Assembly (NCBI RefSeq): GCF_003258605.2
Contig: NZ_CP031264.1
Location: forward strand, 4,154,001-4,218,000
Reading direction: 5' to 3'
Origin: Peterkaempfera bronchialis
GTDB lineage: Bacteria > Actinomycetota > Actinomycetes > Streptomycetales > Streptomycetaceae
Length of the DNA stretch: 64,000 nt
The position numbers and the translations under genes were made by a program. A model generated the notes under the pieces. That model was not told the DNA's origin, searched no databases, and saw nothing but the letters and a program-made list of their open reading frames with translations. Position 1 is the stretch's first letter. Each line of letters starts with the position of its first letter. Of this stretch, positions 57,394 to 64,000 are shown piece after piece.

Positions 57394-58374
57394 GTGACCG
57401 GCATCACCACGTCCGGTGAGAAGAACCTTCGACTCTTCTCCGGCCGAGCCCACCCGGAACTGGCGAGGGAGATCGCCGAGCAGCTGGGGACAGAACTGGT
57501 CCCGACCAAGGCGTTCGACTTCGCCAACGGTGAGATCTACGTCCGGTTCATGGACTCGGCGCGCGGCGCGGACTGCTTCGTGGTGCAGAGCCACACGGCG
57601 CCGATCAACCAGTGGATCATGGAACAGCTGATCATGATCGATGCTCTGAAGCGGGCCTCCGCCCGGAGCATCACCGCGATCCTGCCGTTCTACGGATACG
57701 CCCGCCAGGACAAGAAGCACCTGGGCCGGGAGCCGATCTCGGCCCGGCTGATCGCCGATCTGCTGCGGACGGCGGGCGCCGACCGGCTGATGGCGGTGGA
57801 TCTGCACACCGCGCAGATCCAGGGCTTCTTCAACGGCCCGGTGGACCACCTCTTCGCGCTGCCGCTGCTGGCCGACTATGTGGCCACCCGGGTGCCGGCG
57901 GGCCGGCTGACGGTGGTCTCGCCGGACGCGGGCCGGGTGCGGGTCGCCGACCAGTGGTCGGACCGGCTGGGTGCGCCGCTGGCGATCATCCACAAGCGGC
58001 GCGACCCCAATGTGGCCAACAAGGTGATGTCGGCCGAGGTGGTCGGTGACGTCCGGGACCGGGTCTGCGTGCTGGTCGACGACATGATCGACACGGCGGG
58101 CACCATCTGCGCCGCCGCCGACGCGCTCTTCGACAACGGCGCGGCGGACGTCATCGTGGCGGCGACCCACGGGGTGCTCTCCGGCCCGGCCGCGGACCGG
58201 CTGAAGAACTCCCGGGTGAGCGAGTTCGTCTTCACCAACACGCTGCCGACGCCGGCGTCGCTGGAGATGGACAAGGTCACCACGCTGTCGATCGCGCCGT
58301 CGATCGCCGCCGCGATCCGCGAGGTCTTCGAGGACGGATCGGTGACCAGCCTCTTCGAGGGCGTGCACAACTGA
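57394..58374 (+). CDS. prs: Ribose-phosphate pyrophosphokinase
   Basis: 326 residues, GTG start with GAGGAGAC upstream. Features are the N-terminal NLRLFSGRAHPELAREIAEQ, KAFDFANGEIYVRFMDSARG, the ATP flexible region LPFYGYARQDKKHLGREPIS, and the PRPP loop VLVDDMIDTAGTICAAADAL. It makes PRPP for nucleotides, His and Trp. A strong terminator follows, so glmU-prs appear to be one unit. Confidence 0.97.
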   Translation: MTGITTSGEKNLRLFSGRAHPELAREIAEQLGTELVPTKAFDFANGEIYVRFMDSARGADCFVVQSHTAPINQWIMEQLIMIDALKRASARSITAILPFYGYARQDKKHLGREPISARLIADLLRTAGADRLMAVDLHTAQIQGFFNGPVDHLFALPLLADYVATRVPAGRLTVVSPDAGRVRVADQWSDRLGAPLAIIHKRRDPNVANKVMSAEVVGDVRDRVCVLVDDMIDTAGTICAAADALFDNGAADVIVAATHGVLSGPAADRLKNSRVSEFVFTNTLPTPASLEMDKVTTLSIAPSIAAAIREVFEDGSVTSLFEGVHN

Positions 58375-58402
58375 CCGCCTGAGCGGACTGCGCTGACTGA
58401 GC

Positions 58403-58434
58403 GGCCCACCGCCGGGACACCCCGGCGGTGGGCC
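58403..58434 (+). terminator. Terminator after prs
   Basis: A perfect 14-bp stem (58403-58416 with 58421-58434) with loop ACAC, followed by GATTTC, lies 28 nt after the prs stop. Confidence 0.9.
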
Positions 58435-58650
58435 GATTTCGTGCAGGCTTGGCCTGCGGGTAGACTTGCGGGGTTGCTCGGCGAGGGAGGCCGTACGGCT
58501 CGCGAGGGCTCTGCTTCCGTGATCGACGCGCTGCCTGCAAGCCATCTGCGTGCCGCCGCCGAGTGAACTGCCCCGAATTTCCGAGGGTGTGGTCCCGGCG
58601 GCTTTCTGTTGTTCCGTCCGCACCCCGCGTATGCCACGAGGAGTGCTGTC

Positions 58651-59241
58651 GTGTCCGAGGTCCGTCTTGCCGCTGAGCCCCGTACCGAGTTCGGCAAGGG
58701 CGCTGCCCGCCGTGCCCGCCGTGCCGGCCTGGTCCCGGGTGTCGTCTACGGCCACGGTCAGGCGCCGGTCCACCTGAACCTGCCCGGCCACGCCCTGATG
58801 ATGGCCCTGAAGACCCCCAATGTGCTGATCTCCCTGCCGATCGAGGGCAAGGACGAGTTCGTGCTGCCCAAGGCCGTGCAGCGCGACGCGATCAAGGGCT
58901 TCCTGGAGCACGTCGACCTGCTGCTGGTGCGGCGCGGCGAGAAGGTCACCGTCGAGATCCCGGTGCTGACCGAGGGCGAGCTGGCCCCGGGCGGCAACCT
59001 GCTGGAGTACATGCTCAACGCGCTCCCGGTGGAGGCCGAGGCCACCCACCTGCCGGAGAACGTCACCGTCTCCATCGAGGGCCTGGAGGCCGGCGTCTCC
59101 ATCCACGCCAAGGACATCACGCTGCCCAAGGGCACCATCCTCTCCGTCGACCCGGAGACCGTGGTGCTCCAGGTCGTCGCCGCCCAGGCCGAGGCCCCCT
59201 CCGAGGAGGCCGCGGAGGCCGCCGAGGGCACCGAGGGCTGA
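58651..59241 (+). CDS. rplY: Ribosomal protein L25, long TL5/CTC form
   Basis: 196 residues from GTG 58651 (GAGGAG 8 nt upstream). The 5S-rRNA-binding domain has RTEFGKGAARRARRAGLVPG and VVYGHGQAPVHLNLPGHALM; the C-terminal beta domain typical of CTC follows, with SIHAKDITLPKGTILSVDPE, and an acidic Ala/Glu tail. It binds 5S rRNA on the large subunit and is general-stress induced in Gram-positives. A TAGACT -10 near 58461 implies a leader of about 180 nt that could allow autoregulation. Confidence 0.95.
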   Translation: MSEVRLAAEPRTEFGKGAARRARRAGLVPGVVYGHGQAPVHLNLPGHALMMALKTPNVLISLPIEGKDEFVLPKAVQRDAIKGFLEHVDLLLVRRGEKVTVEIPVLTEGELAPGGNLLEYMLNALPVEAEATHLPENVTVSIEGLEAGVSIHAKDITLPKGTILSVDPETVVLQVVAAQAEAPSEEAAEAAEGTEG

Positions 59242-59394
59242 TCCGGTCGCGGACCCCTGCCAGACCGCTGCCCCGGTCCGCTCCGGCGGGCCGGGGCAGC
59301 GGTGTGCCGTGGGCCCGACCGGGCGTCGGTGGGCGGCGGCGGGGTCCGGCGATGATGGTCCTCGGTGGTGTCGATCTCGGGAGCGAAGCAGACG

Positions 59395-59982
59395 ATGAGC
59401 AGCGGTGACGGCGGCTACACGGGGCCGTGGCTGGTGGTGGGCCTGGGCAACCCGGGCGACGAGTACGCCCGCAACCGGCACAACGTGGGCTGGATGGTGG
59501 TGGACCTGCTGGCCCAGCGGATGGGCGGCCGGTTCAAGGCGCACAAGAGCCGCAACCAGGTGGTGGACGGCCGGCTGTCCGGGCAGCGGGCGGTGCTGGC
59601 CAAGCCGATGTCGTATATGAACCTCTCCGGCGGCCCGGTGACCGCGCTGCGGGACTTCTACAAGGCGCCGACCTCGGCCCTGGTGGTGGTCCACGACGAG
59701 CTGGACATCGACTACGGGGCGCTGCGGCTGAAGCTGGGCGGCGGCGACAACGGGCACAACGGCCTGAAGTCGATCACCAAGTCGCTGGGCCCGGACTACC
59801 ACCGGGTGCGCTTCGGGGTGGGCCGGCCGCCGGGCCGGATGCCGGTGGCGGACTTTGTGCTCAAGGACTTCTCGGCGGCCGAGCGCAAGGAGCTGGACTG
59901 GTTCGTGGACCGGGCGGCGGACGCGGTGGAGGCGCTGATCAGCGAGGGGCTGGAGCGGGCCCAGCAGTCGTACAACTCGTAG
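59395..59982 (+). CDS. pth: Peptidyl-tRNA hydrolase
   Basis: 195 residues from ATG 59395; in-frame GTG 59365/59368 would add up to 10. Motifs are [20 protein letters not shown] with catalytic His, [33 protein letters not shown] and [20 protein letters not shown]. It frees tRNAs from stalled peptidyl-tRNA. It follows rplY by 150 bp, the usual actinobacterial pairing. Confidence 0.96.
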   Translation: MSSGDGGYTGPWLVVGLGNPGDEYARNRHNVGWMVVDLLAQRMGGRFKAHKSRNQVVDGRLSGQRAVLAKPMSYMNLSGGPVTALRDFYKAPTSALVVVHDELDIDYGALRLKLGGGDNGHNGLKSITKSLGPDYHRVRFGVGRPPGRMPVADFVLKDFSAAERKELDWFVDRAADAVEALISEGLERAQQSYNS

Positions 59983-60102
59983 TCGGCGAGGGACTGGCAG
60001 GCGGAGCCTGGTGCGGGGGCGCTCCGCAGGGTAGCGTGCGGCGCCGACGGGCCGGAGGCGGGGGCGTACGGTGCCGGGCCCGGTCCTGACGAGTCCCCGG
60101 GA

Positions 60103-60720
60103 GTGCGTGTGGCGGTGGCGAAGGCGGCCGAGCGGAAGGCGGCGGCGGCCAGGGTCGTGGCCAGGACGGCGGCGACACCCGCCGCGCAGCGGGTGGCGGC
60201 CTCGCCGCGCTTCAAGGGGCGGCGCAGCCGGCTGCGCAGGGCGGGTGAGCGGGCCGTGGGCCTGGTGCTGCTGCTGCGCCTGCTGGCGGTCTGGGCGGTG
60301 GTGCTGGTGCTGCTGGGCACGGCGGGCTGGGCGAGCTGGCGGGGCTGCCAGGACGCGGTGCTGGGCGGCCGGGAACGGGGGACGCTGACGGTGGCCTCCT
60401 GCGACCCGGGGGTGTGCCGGGGCAGCTATGTCCCGGATGGGCCGGACAGCGCCTCGCGGGTGGTCACCGTGGACCGCTCGGGGGTGCCGGAGGGCGGGCG
60501 GTCGGCGGAGCCGCTGGCGGTGGCGATCCGGCCGGGTACGTCGGAGGCGGTGCGCACCGGCTGGGCGGGGGTGCTGCATGCCTGGATCCCCTTCGGCGGG
60601 GCGCTGCTGCTGGCGTCGGTGGTGCTGGGGGTGGCGCTGCGGATGCGGCGTACGGCGTGGGTGGGCGCGGTGCTGGGGGTGGCGCTGCTCTGCGGGGCCT
60701 TTGCCGCCAACTCGTTCTGA
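60103..60720 (+). CDS. Membrane protein of unknown function
   Basis: 205 residues, GTG 60103 (GTG 60109 also possible). A basic N-terminal ~45 residues (ERKAAAARVVARTAATPAAQ) is followed by helix VGLVLLLRLLAVWAVVLVLL, an outer domain with three Cys (WRGCQDA, ASCDPGVCRGSY), and two C-terminal helices (GALLLASVVLGVALRM and WVGAVLGVALLCGAFAA). The outside loop probably forms a disulfide. Found downstream of pth; no known family recognised. Confidence 0.7.
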   Translation: MRVAVAKAAERKAAAARVVARTAATPAAQRVAASPRFKGRRSRLRRAGERAVGLVLLLRLLAVWAVVLVLLGTAGWASWRGCQDAVLGGRERGTLTVASCDPGVCRGSYVPDGPDSASRVVTVDRSGVPEGGRSAEPLAVAIRPGTSEAVRTGWAGVLHAWIPFGGALLLASVVLGVALRMRRTAWVGAVLGVALLCGAFAANSF

Positions 60721-61039
60721 TGGCTCGTCAGCGATCCTATGGCTTTGGATGGTTGGCGCGTGCAGGGATCGTGTTGAGTCGTGGCCGAAGTGTTACCCGT
60801 GGACCGGTGGGAGGGTTCTGTCCTGGTTCGCTGGTGTTCGATGGGATAGCGGTGTCCGGTCCGACTGTTTTTGTCGTGCATGCGGCGAATTGATTTCACT
60901 CCCGCGCCGGATGACGATGTGTGATGTTCCTGGGCCCGGCGTGCTCAGTGCCTCCCCTCCTCCGGCCTCTAGGTTTGCCGGATGCCGCCGCCTGACCACC
61001 CCGTACCGGGCCCCGTGCGACCAGATCAAAGGGGTACGT
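60721..61039. other. Gap of 319 bp before the first LAxTG gene
   Basis: No supported gene on either strand. The first half is less GC-rich (60740-60925, including TTTTTGTCGTGC and AATTGATTTCACT) and could hold promoters; the end carries AAAGGGG, the ribosome site of the next gene. Confidence 0.5.
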
Positions 61040-61321
61040 GTGTCCATGTCGCGACGCACCCGTGCGGCGCAGTTCGTCGGCGCCGCAGCACTTACGACCA
61101 CCGTGGTCCTCGGCTGCGCCGGTGCGGCGCAGGCGGAGACCGGTGCCGATCCTGGACAGGTCCCCCGGATGCGTCCGGCCACCGCCCCGGTGGCGCCGCT
61201 GCTCGCCGACACGGGCAGCGAGGACACCGGACTGCTGGTCGTCTACGCGGGGCTGCTGGTGGCGGCCGGCGGAGGGGCGCTCTGGGCGCTGCGCAGACGC
61301 GAGGAAGCCGCCGCACACTGA
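61040..61321 (+). CDS. Short sortase-anchored (LADTG) surface protein
   Basis: 93 residues from GTG 61040, chosen because the next gene has the same start layout (AGGGGTA then GTGTCCAT). Signal peptide AQFVGAAALTTTVVLGCAGA, only ~25 mature residues, then LADTG, helix LLVVYAGLLVAAGGGALWAL and tail RRREEAAAH: a complete sorting signal for class E sortases, which use LAxTG. The mature part is too short to be an enzyme; it may be a wall spacer or chaplin-like small surface protein without chaplin domain. Confidence 0.7.
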   Translation: MSMSRRTRAAQFVGAAALTTTVVLGCAGAAQAETGADPGQVPRMRPATAPVAPLLADTGSEDTGLLVVYAGLLVAAGGGALWALRRREEAAAH

Positions 61322-61355
61322 GGGATCGTCACAACTCCGGCCGCTGTCAGTCCCA

Positions 61356-61385
61356 TTGACAACCGCCTGCGGTCGGGTCGAGCAT
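61356..61385 (+). promoter_or_regulatory. Promoter of the long LAxTG gene
   Basis: A consensus-like TTGACA (61356-61361) and GAGCAT (61380-61385) are separated by 18 nt, 125 nt before the GTG start. Confidence 0.5.
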
Positions 61386-61510
61386 TCAACGTGCTCCTGG
61401 GACCCGTGTGATTGCGCGTTGCTGTCGAGCCCCGGCACACTCCCGCCGATGTCCCGCTCCGCCGCGCCCACGACCCGCCAGGGGCCCGTAATCAGAGCTA
61501 AGGGGTATCC

Positions 61511-62539
61511 GTGTCCATATCACTCCGGGTCAGCCCGACCCGCCTGCTGGGCGTCGGGGCTGCCGCCGTCGCGCTCTCCGCAGCCGCGGCCTCGCCCGCC
61601 CTCGCCTGCGCGCACGGCACCGGGCCGGGCGGCAAGCACTGGGACAAGAACCCGGGCCGCTACCAGCCGCATCCCGGCGGCAAGACGGCGACCTGCGAGT
61701 TCTCCCTCAACGACGGCCGTACCTGGTCGAAGTCGGTGGACGTCAGCCGCGAGTCGCTGAAGCCCGACGCCGCCGGCAAGGTGCACCTCAAGGTCAGGGC
61801 CGACGGCAAGGGCACCTGCACCGTCTCGCTGGCCTCGTACCTGACCCACGGTCCGACCTGGGAGACCTCGGGCAAGCAGGTCTTCGTGGACTTCGACTCG
61901 GTGACCGTCGGGGACAAGTTCAAGACCGACACGCTCAATGTGAACATCCCGGACGCCGGCTGCTTCGCCCAGGTGGACCTCTACAAGGGCGACACCCAGT
62001 TCGACGGCGTCCCCGGGCACAAGCACGGCGACCTGCCCGAGGGCCCGGACCACGCGGTCATCAAGGAGCTGCTGATCACCTCCTGGAACGGCGGCACCCG
62101 GGACTGCACGGACAACGCGTCCCCGACCCCGAGCGAGTCCGCCCCGGAGACCGAGACCCCGACGCCGTCGGAGAGCGCGCCGGAGTCGGAGTCCCCGACC
62201 CCGAGCGAGTCCGCTCCGGAGAGCGAGACCCCGACGCCGTCGGAGAGCGCGCCGGAGTCGGAGTCCCCGGCTCCGAGCGAGTCCGTGTCGCCCACCGACT
62301 CCGTCTCCCCGACCGACTCCGGGGCGCCCGGCGAGTCCGCCTCGCCCAGTGAGTCCTCCTCGGAGGTCGCCCCGGTGGCGTCCGACTCCACCGCGCCCGT
62401 GAGCGTCGCGCCCGGCACCTCGCTGGCGAACACCGGCAGCAGCGGCACCGGCATGCTGGCCGGGATCGCCGGAGCGCTGGCGGTGGCCGGCGGCGCGGCG
62501 CTGTTCTTCGTCCGCCGCAGCCGTACGGCCCGCCACTGA
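61511..62539 (+). CDS. Sortase-anchored (LANTG) surface protein with Ser/Pro/Glu repeats
   Basis: 342 residues from GTG 61511. Signal peptide cleaved near SPALACAHG; a folded domain (about 35-200) with three Cys (TATCEFS, GTCTVSL, GCFAQVD) and TSWNGGTRDC; then a Ser-Pro-Glu stalk (about 203-265) from a 72-bp DNA repeat; finally LANTG, helix GMLAGIAGALAVAGGAALFF and RRSRTARH. It is covalently attached to the wall by a class E sortase. The domain resembles other Streptomyces LAxTG surface proteins with no known ligand. Confidence 0.85.
   Translation: MSISLRVSPTRLLGVGAAAVALSAAAASPALACAHGTGPGGKHWDKNPGRYQPHPGGKTATCEFSLNDGRTWSKSVDVSRESLKPDAAGKVHLKVRADGKGTCTVSLASYLTHGPTWETSGKQVFVDFDSVTVGDKFKTDTLNVNIPDAGCFAQVDLYKGDTQFDGVPGHKHGDLPEGPDHAVIKELLITSWNGGTRDCTDNASPTPSESAPETETPTPSESAPESESPTPSESAPESETPTPSESAPESESPAPSESVSPTDSVSPTDSGAPGESASPSESSSEVAPVASDSTAPVSVAPGTSLANTGSSGTGMLAGIAGALAVAGGAALFFVRRSRTARH
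62121..62286 (+). repeat. 72-bp in-frame tandem repeat in the surface-protein stalk
   Basis: A 72-bp unit beginning GAGACCCCGACGCCG at 62153 recurs at 62225, with a partial copy before. Each unit adds 24 residues of Ser/Pro/Glu stalk, so copy number sets stalk length. Confidence 0.9.
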
Positions 62540-62558
62540 GGCGGCTGAGGCAGTCAGC

Positions 62559-62605
62559 CGGAAGGCCCGCCCGCATCGCGTGAAGCGATGCGGGCGGGCC
62601 TTCCG
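62559..62605. terminator. Bidirectional terminator between the surface-protein gene and ppc
   Basis: A perfect 21-bp stem (62559-62579 with 62585-62605) with a 5-nt loop lies 20 nt after one stop and 53 nt after the other, so it can end both convergent transcripts. Confidence 0.92.
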
Positions 62606-62657
62606 CCGTTCCGGGGCCGGGGCCAGGGTTAGGGCCAGGGTCCCGGCCGGGTGCGGG

Positions 62658-64000
62658 TCAGCCGGTGTTGCGCAGCCCCGCCGCGATGCCGTTGACGGTC
62701 AGCAGCAGGGCGCGGGAGACCAGCGGGTCCTCCTCGGCGCCGCGTGCCGCGTCCTCGCGCTGCCGGCGCAGCAGCGCCACCTGGAGGTAGGAGATCGGGT
62801 CCAGGTAGGCGTCGCGGACGGTGAAGGTCTGCTTGAGCACCGGGTTGTGCTCCAGCAGCTCGTTCTCGCCGGTGAGCCGCAGCACCTCCTTGAGGGTCAG
62901 ATGGTGCTCGGCCTCGATCGCGGTGAAGACATGCCGCAGCTCCGCCGGGACCAGCTGCTCGACATAGTGGCGGGCGATCCGCAGGTCGGTCTTGGCCAGC
63001 GTCATCGCGACATTGGACAGGAAGTTGCGGAAGAAGTGCCAGGAGCCGTGCATCTCGTCCAGCACATCGCCCAGGCCCGCGTCGCGGGCTGCGGCCAGGC
63101 CGGAGCCGACCCCGTACCAGCCGGGGACGATCTGCCGGGACTGGGTCCAGCCGAAGACCCAGGGGATGGCCCGCAGGCCGTCCAGCCCCGCCCCGGAGTC
63201 CGGGCGGCGCGAGGGCCGGGAGCCCAGGTGCAGCGAGGCCAGCTGGTCGACCGGAGTGGCGGCGAAGAAGTACTTCGGCAGGTCCGGGTCCTCCACCAGA
63301 CGGCGGTAGGCGGTGTGGGACGCCTCGGAGACGGTGTCCATGCAGGCGTCCCAGCGGGCCAGCGCCTCGGCGGACTGCCGGGGCGCGGTGTGCAGCGCGG
63401 ACGCCTGGAGCGTGGCGGAGACGGTGAGCTCCAGGTTCTCCCGGGCCAGCGAGGGGATCAGGTACTTGTCGGAGATCACCTCGCCCTGCTCGGTGACCTT
63501 GATCTCGCCGTCCAGGGTGCCCCACGGCTGGGCCAGGATCGCCTCGTGCGAGGGGCCGCCGCCACGGCCGACGGTGCCGCCGCGGCCGTGGAAGAGGCGC
63601 AGCCGGATGCCGTACCGCTTGGCGACGTCGCGCAGCCTGCGCTGGGCGCGGTGGATCTCCCACTGGGAGGTGGTGATGCCGCCGAACTTGGAGGAGTCGG
63701 AGTAGCCGAGCATGACCTCCTGGACGTCGCCGCGCAGCGACACCAGCAGCCGGTAGGAGGGGTCGGCCAGCATCTCGTCGAGGATCCGGTCGGCCTGCTG
63801 GAGTTCGTCGGTGGTCTCCAGCAGCGGCACGATGCCGATCCTGGCGACGCCCGCGTGCAGGTCGATCAGCCCGGCCTCGCGGGCCAGCACGGCGGCGGCG
63901 AAGACGTCGTCGGCGCCCTGGCACATGGAGATGATGTAGCTCTCCACGATCTCGTCGCCGAACCGCTCGAAGCCCTCGCGTACGGTCTGGAAGACCCCGA
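62658..64000 (-). CDS. ppc: Phosphoenolpyruvate carboxylase, C-terminal half (runs out of the window)
   Basis: About 447 C-terminal residues. Catalytic and allosteric motifs are [20 protein letters not shown], the glycine loop [20 protein letters not shown] with the active-site [25 protein letters not shown], and the C-terminal [14 protein letters not shown], the effector-binding end. It carboxylates PEP to oxaloacetate to refill the citrate cycle. The stop is at 62658; the start lies beyond 64000. Confidence 0.97.
   Translation of the reverse strand, partial: GVFQTVREGFERFGDEIVESYIISMCQGADDVFAAAVLAREAGLIDLHAGVARIGIVPLLETTDELQQADRILDEMLADPSYRLLVSLRGDVQEVMLGYSDSSKFGGITTSQWEIHRAQRRLRDVAKRYGIRLRLFHGRGGTVGRGGGPSHEAILAQPWGTLDGEIKVTEQGEVISDKYLIPSLARENLELTVSATLQASALHTAPRQSAEALARWDACMDTVSEASHTAYRRLVEDPDLPKYFFAATPVDQLASLHLGSRPSRRPDSGAGLDGLRAIPWVFGWTQSRQIVPGWYGVGSGLAAARDAGLGDVLDEMHGSWHFFRNFLSNVAMTLAKTDLRIARHYVEQLVPAELRHVFTAIEAEHHLTLKEVLRLTGENELLEHNPVLKQTFTVRDAYLDPISYLQVALLRRQREDAARGAEEDPLVSRALLLTVNGIAAGLRNTG

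Noticed and set aside
55825-60579. 1584-residue minus-strand frame opposite glmU-prs-rplY-pth
   Set aside because: All four housekeeping genes on the plus strand have intact motifs; the antisense product is His/Arg/Pro/Gly-rich noise.

Overview
The window is a high-GC (mostly above 70%) stretch of an actinomycete chromosome, most likely from the family Streptomycetaceae. The support is the codon bias, frequent GTG starts, GTGA/ATGA-coupled operons, sortase-E-type LAxTG surface proteins, a SepX divisome protein and a Pmt mannosyltransferase. From memory, the order ppc / pth-rplY-prs-glmU / tam / galTEK / ABC-F / ispE-rsmA-tatD-metG / rsmI-pmt / PBPs / sepX-moeA matches a conserved core block of Streptomyces chromosomes. 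This is therefore mainly housekeeping core with accessory insertions. No rRNA, CRISPR array, integrase, transposase or prophage was seen.

Layout. 0-4 kb: molybdenum-cofactor genes (moeA end, moaC, mog), a RimJ-like acetyltransferase with an apparent CTG start, and sepX; then tRNA-Ala(CGC). 4.3-10 kb: a one-direction cassette of acetyltransferase, family-5 solute-binding lipoprotein, a DppB-DppC fusion permease broken by one missing base, and an MFS transporter. A Nur-like box stands in front and no ATPase gene is present. 10-17 kb: small secreted protein, SulP transporter, class II amidotransferase, a VWA-domain pair and a DUF2786 gene with several frame breaks. 17-31 kb: cell-envelope genes, namely a SEDS/PBP pair, a DUF2079 membrane protein, a LiaS/LiaR-like two-component system, a GT-C mannosyltransferase-like protein, a Tat-exported DMFase-like protein, a second PBP and Pmt. 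31-39 kb: translation and isoprenoid housekeeping (rsmI, a zinc-ribbon gene, metG, tatD, rsmA, ispE, ABC-F). 39.5-43.3 kb: a type VII (ESX)-associated triad ending in a mycosin protease. 43-46 kb: MASE1 and PP2C phosphatase genes, tRNA-Thr(GGT), a nucleoside-kinase-like gene. 46.5-49.8 kb: the Leloir operon galT-galE-galK. 49.8-50.4 kb: a repeat-rich gap with a probable MITE-like insertion. 50.4-55.4 kb: a miniaturised response regulator, a CapD-like nucleotide-sugar enzyme, tamR/tam with clear operators, and a TetR regulator with a fatty-acid desaturase and paired operators. 55.5-64 kb: tRNA-Gln(TTG), glmU, prs, rplY, pth, two LAxTG surface proteins, and the 3' part of ppc.

How the parts connect. 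glmU, galE/galT, the CapD-like enzyme, SEDS/PBP, Pmt, the GT-C protein and the LAxTG proteins all serve cell-envelope building. moeA and sepX are close together, which fits the reported actinobacterial link between a gephyrin-like MoeA homologue and its membrane receptor in division. Two membrane genes on either side of the two-component system carry rare TTA codons, suggesting bldA-dependent developmental timing.

The less ordinary items are the ATPase-less metal-type transport cassette, the 136-bp insertion visible by comparing two copies of one intergenic repeat, the miniaturised regulator, and two convincing operator pairs (TamR type at 52.8 kb, TetR type at 55.4 kb). Several frame breaks could be assembly errors and need raw-read checking.
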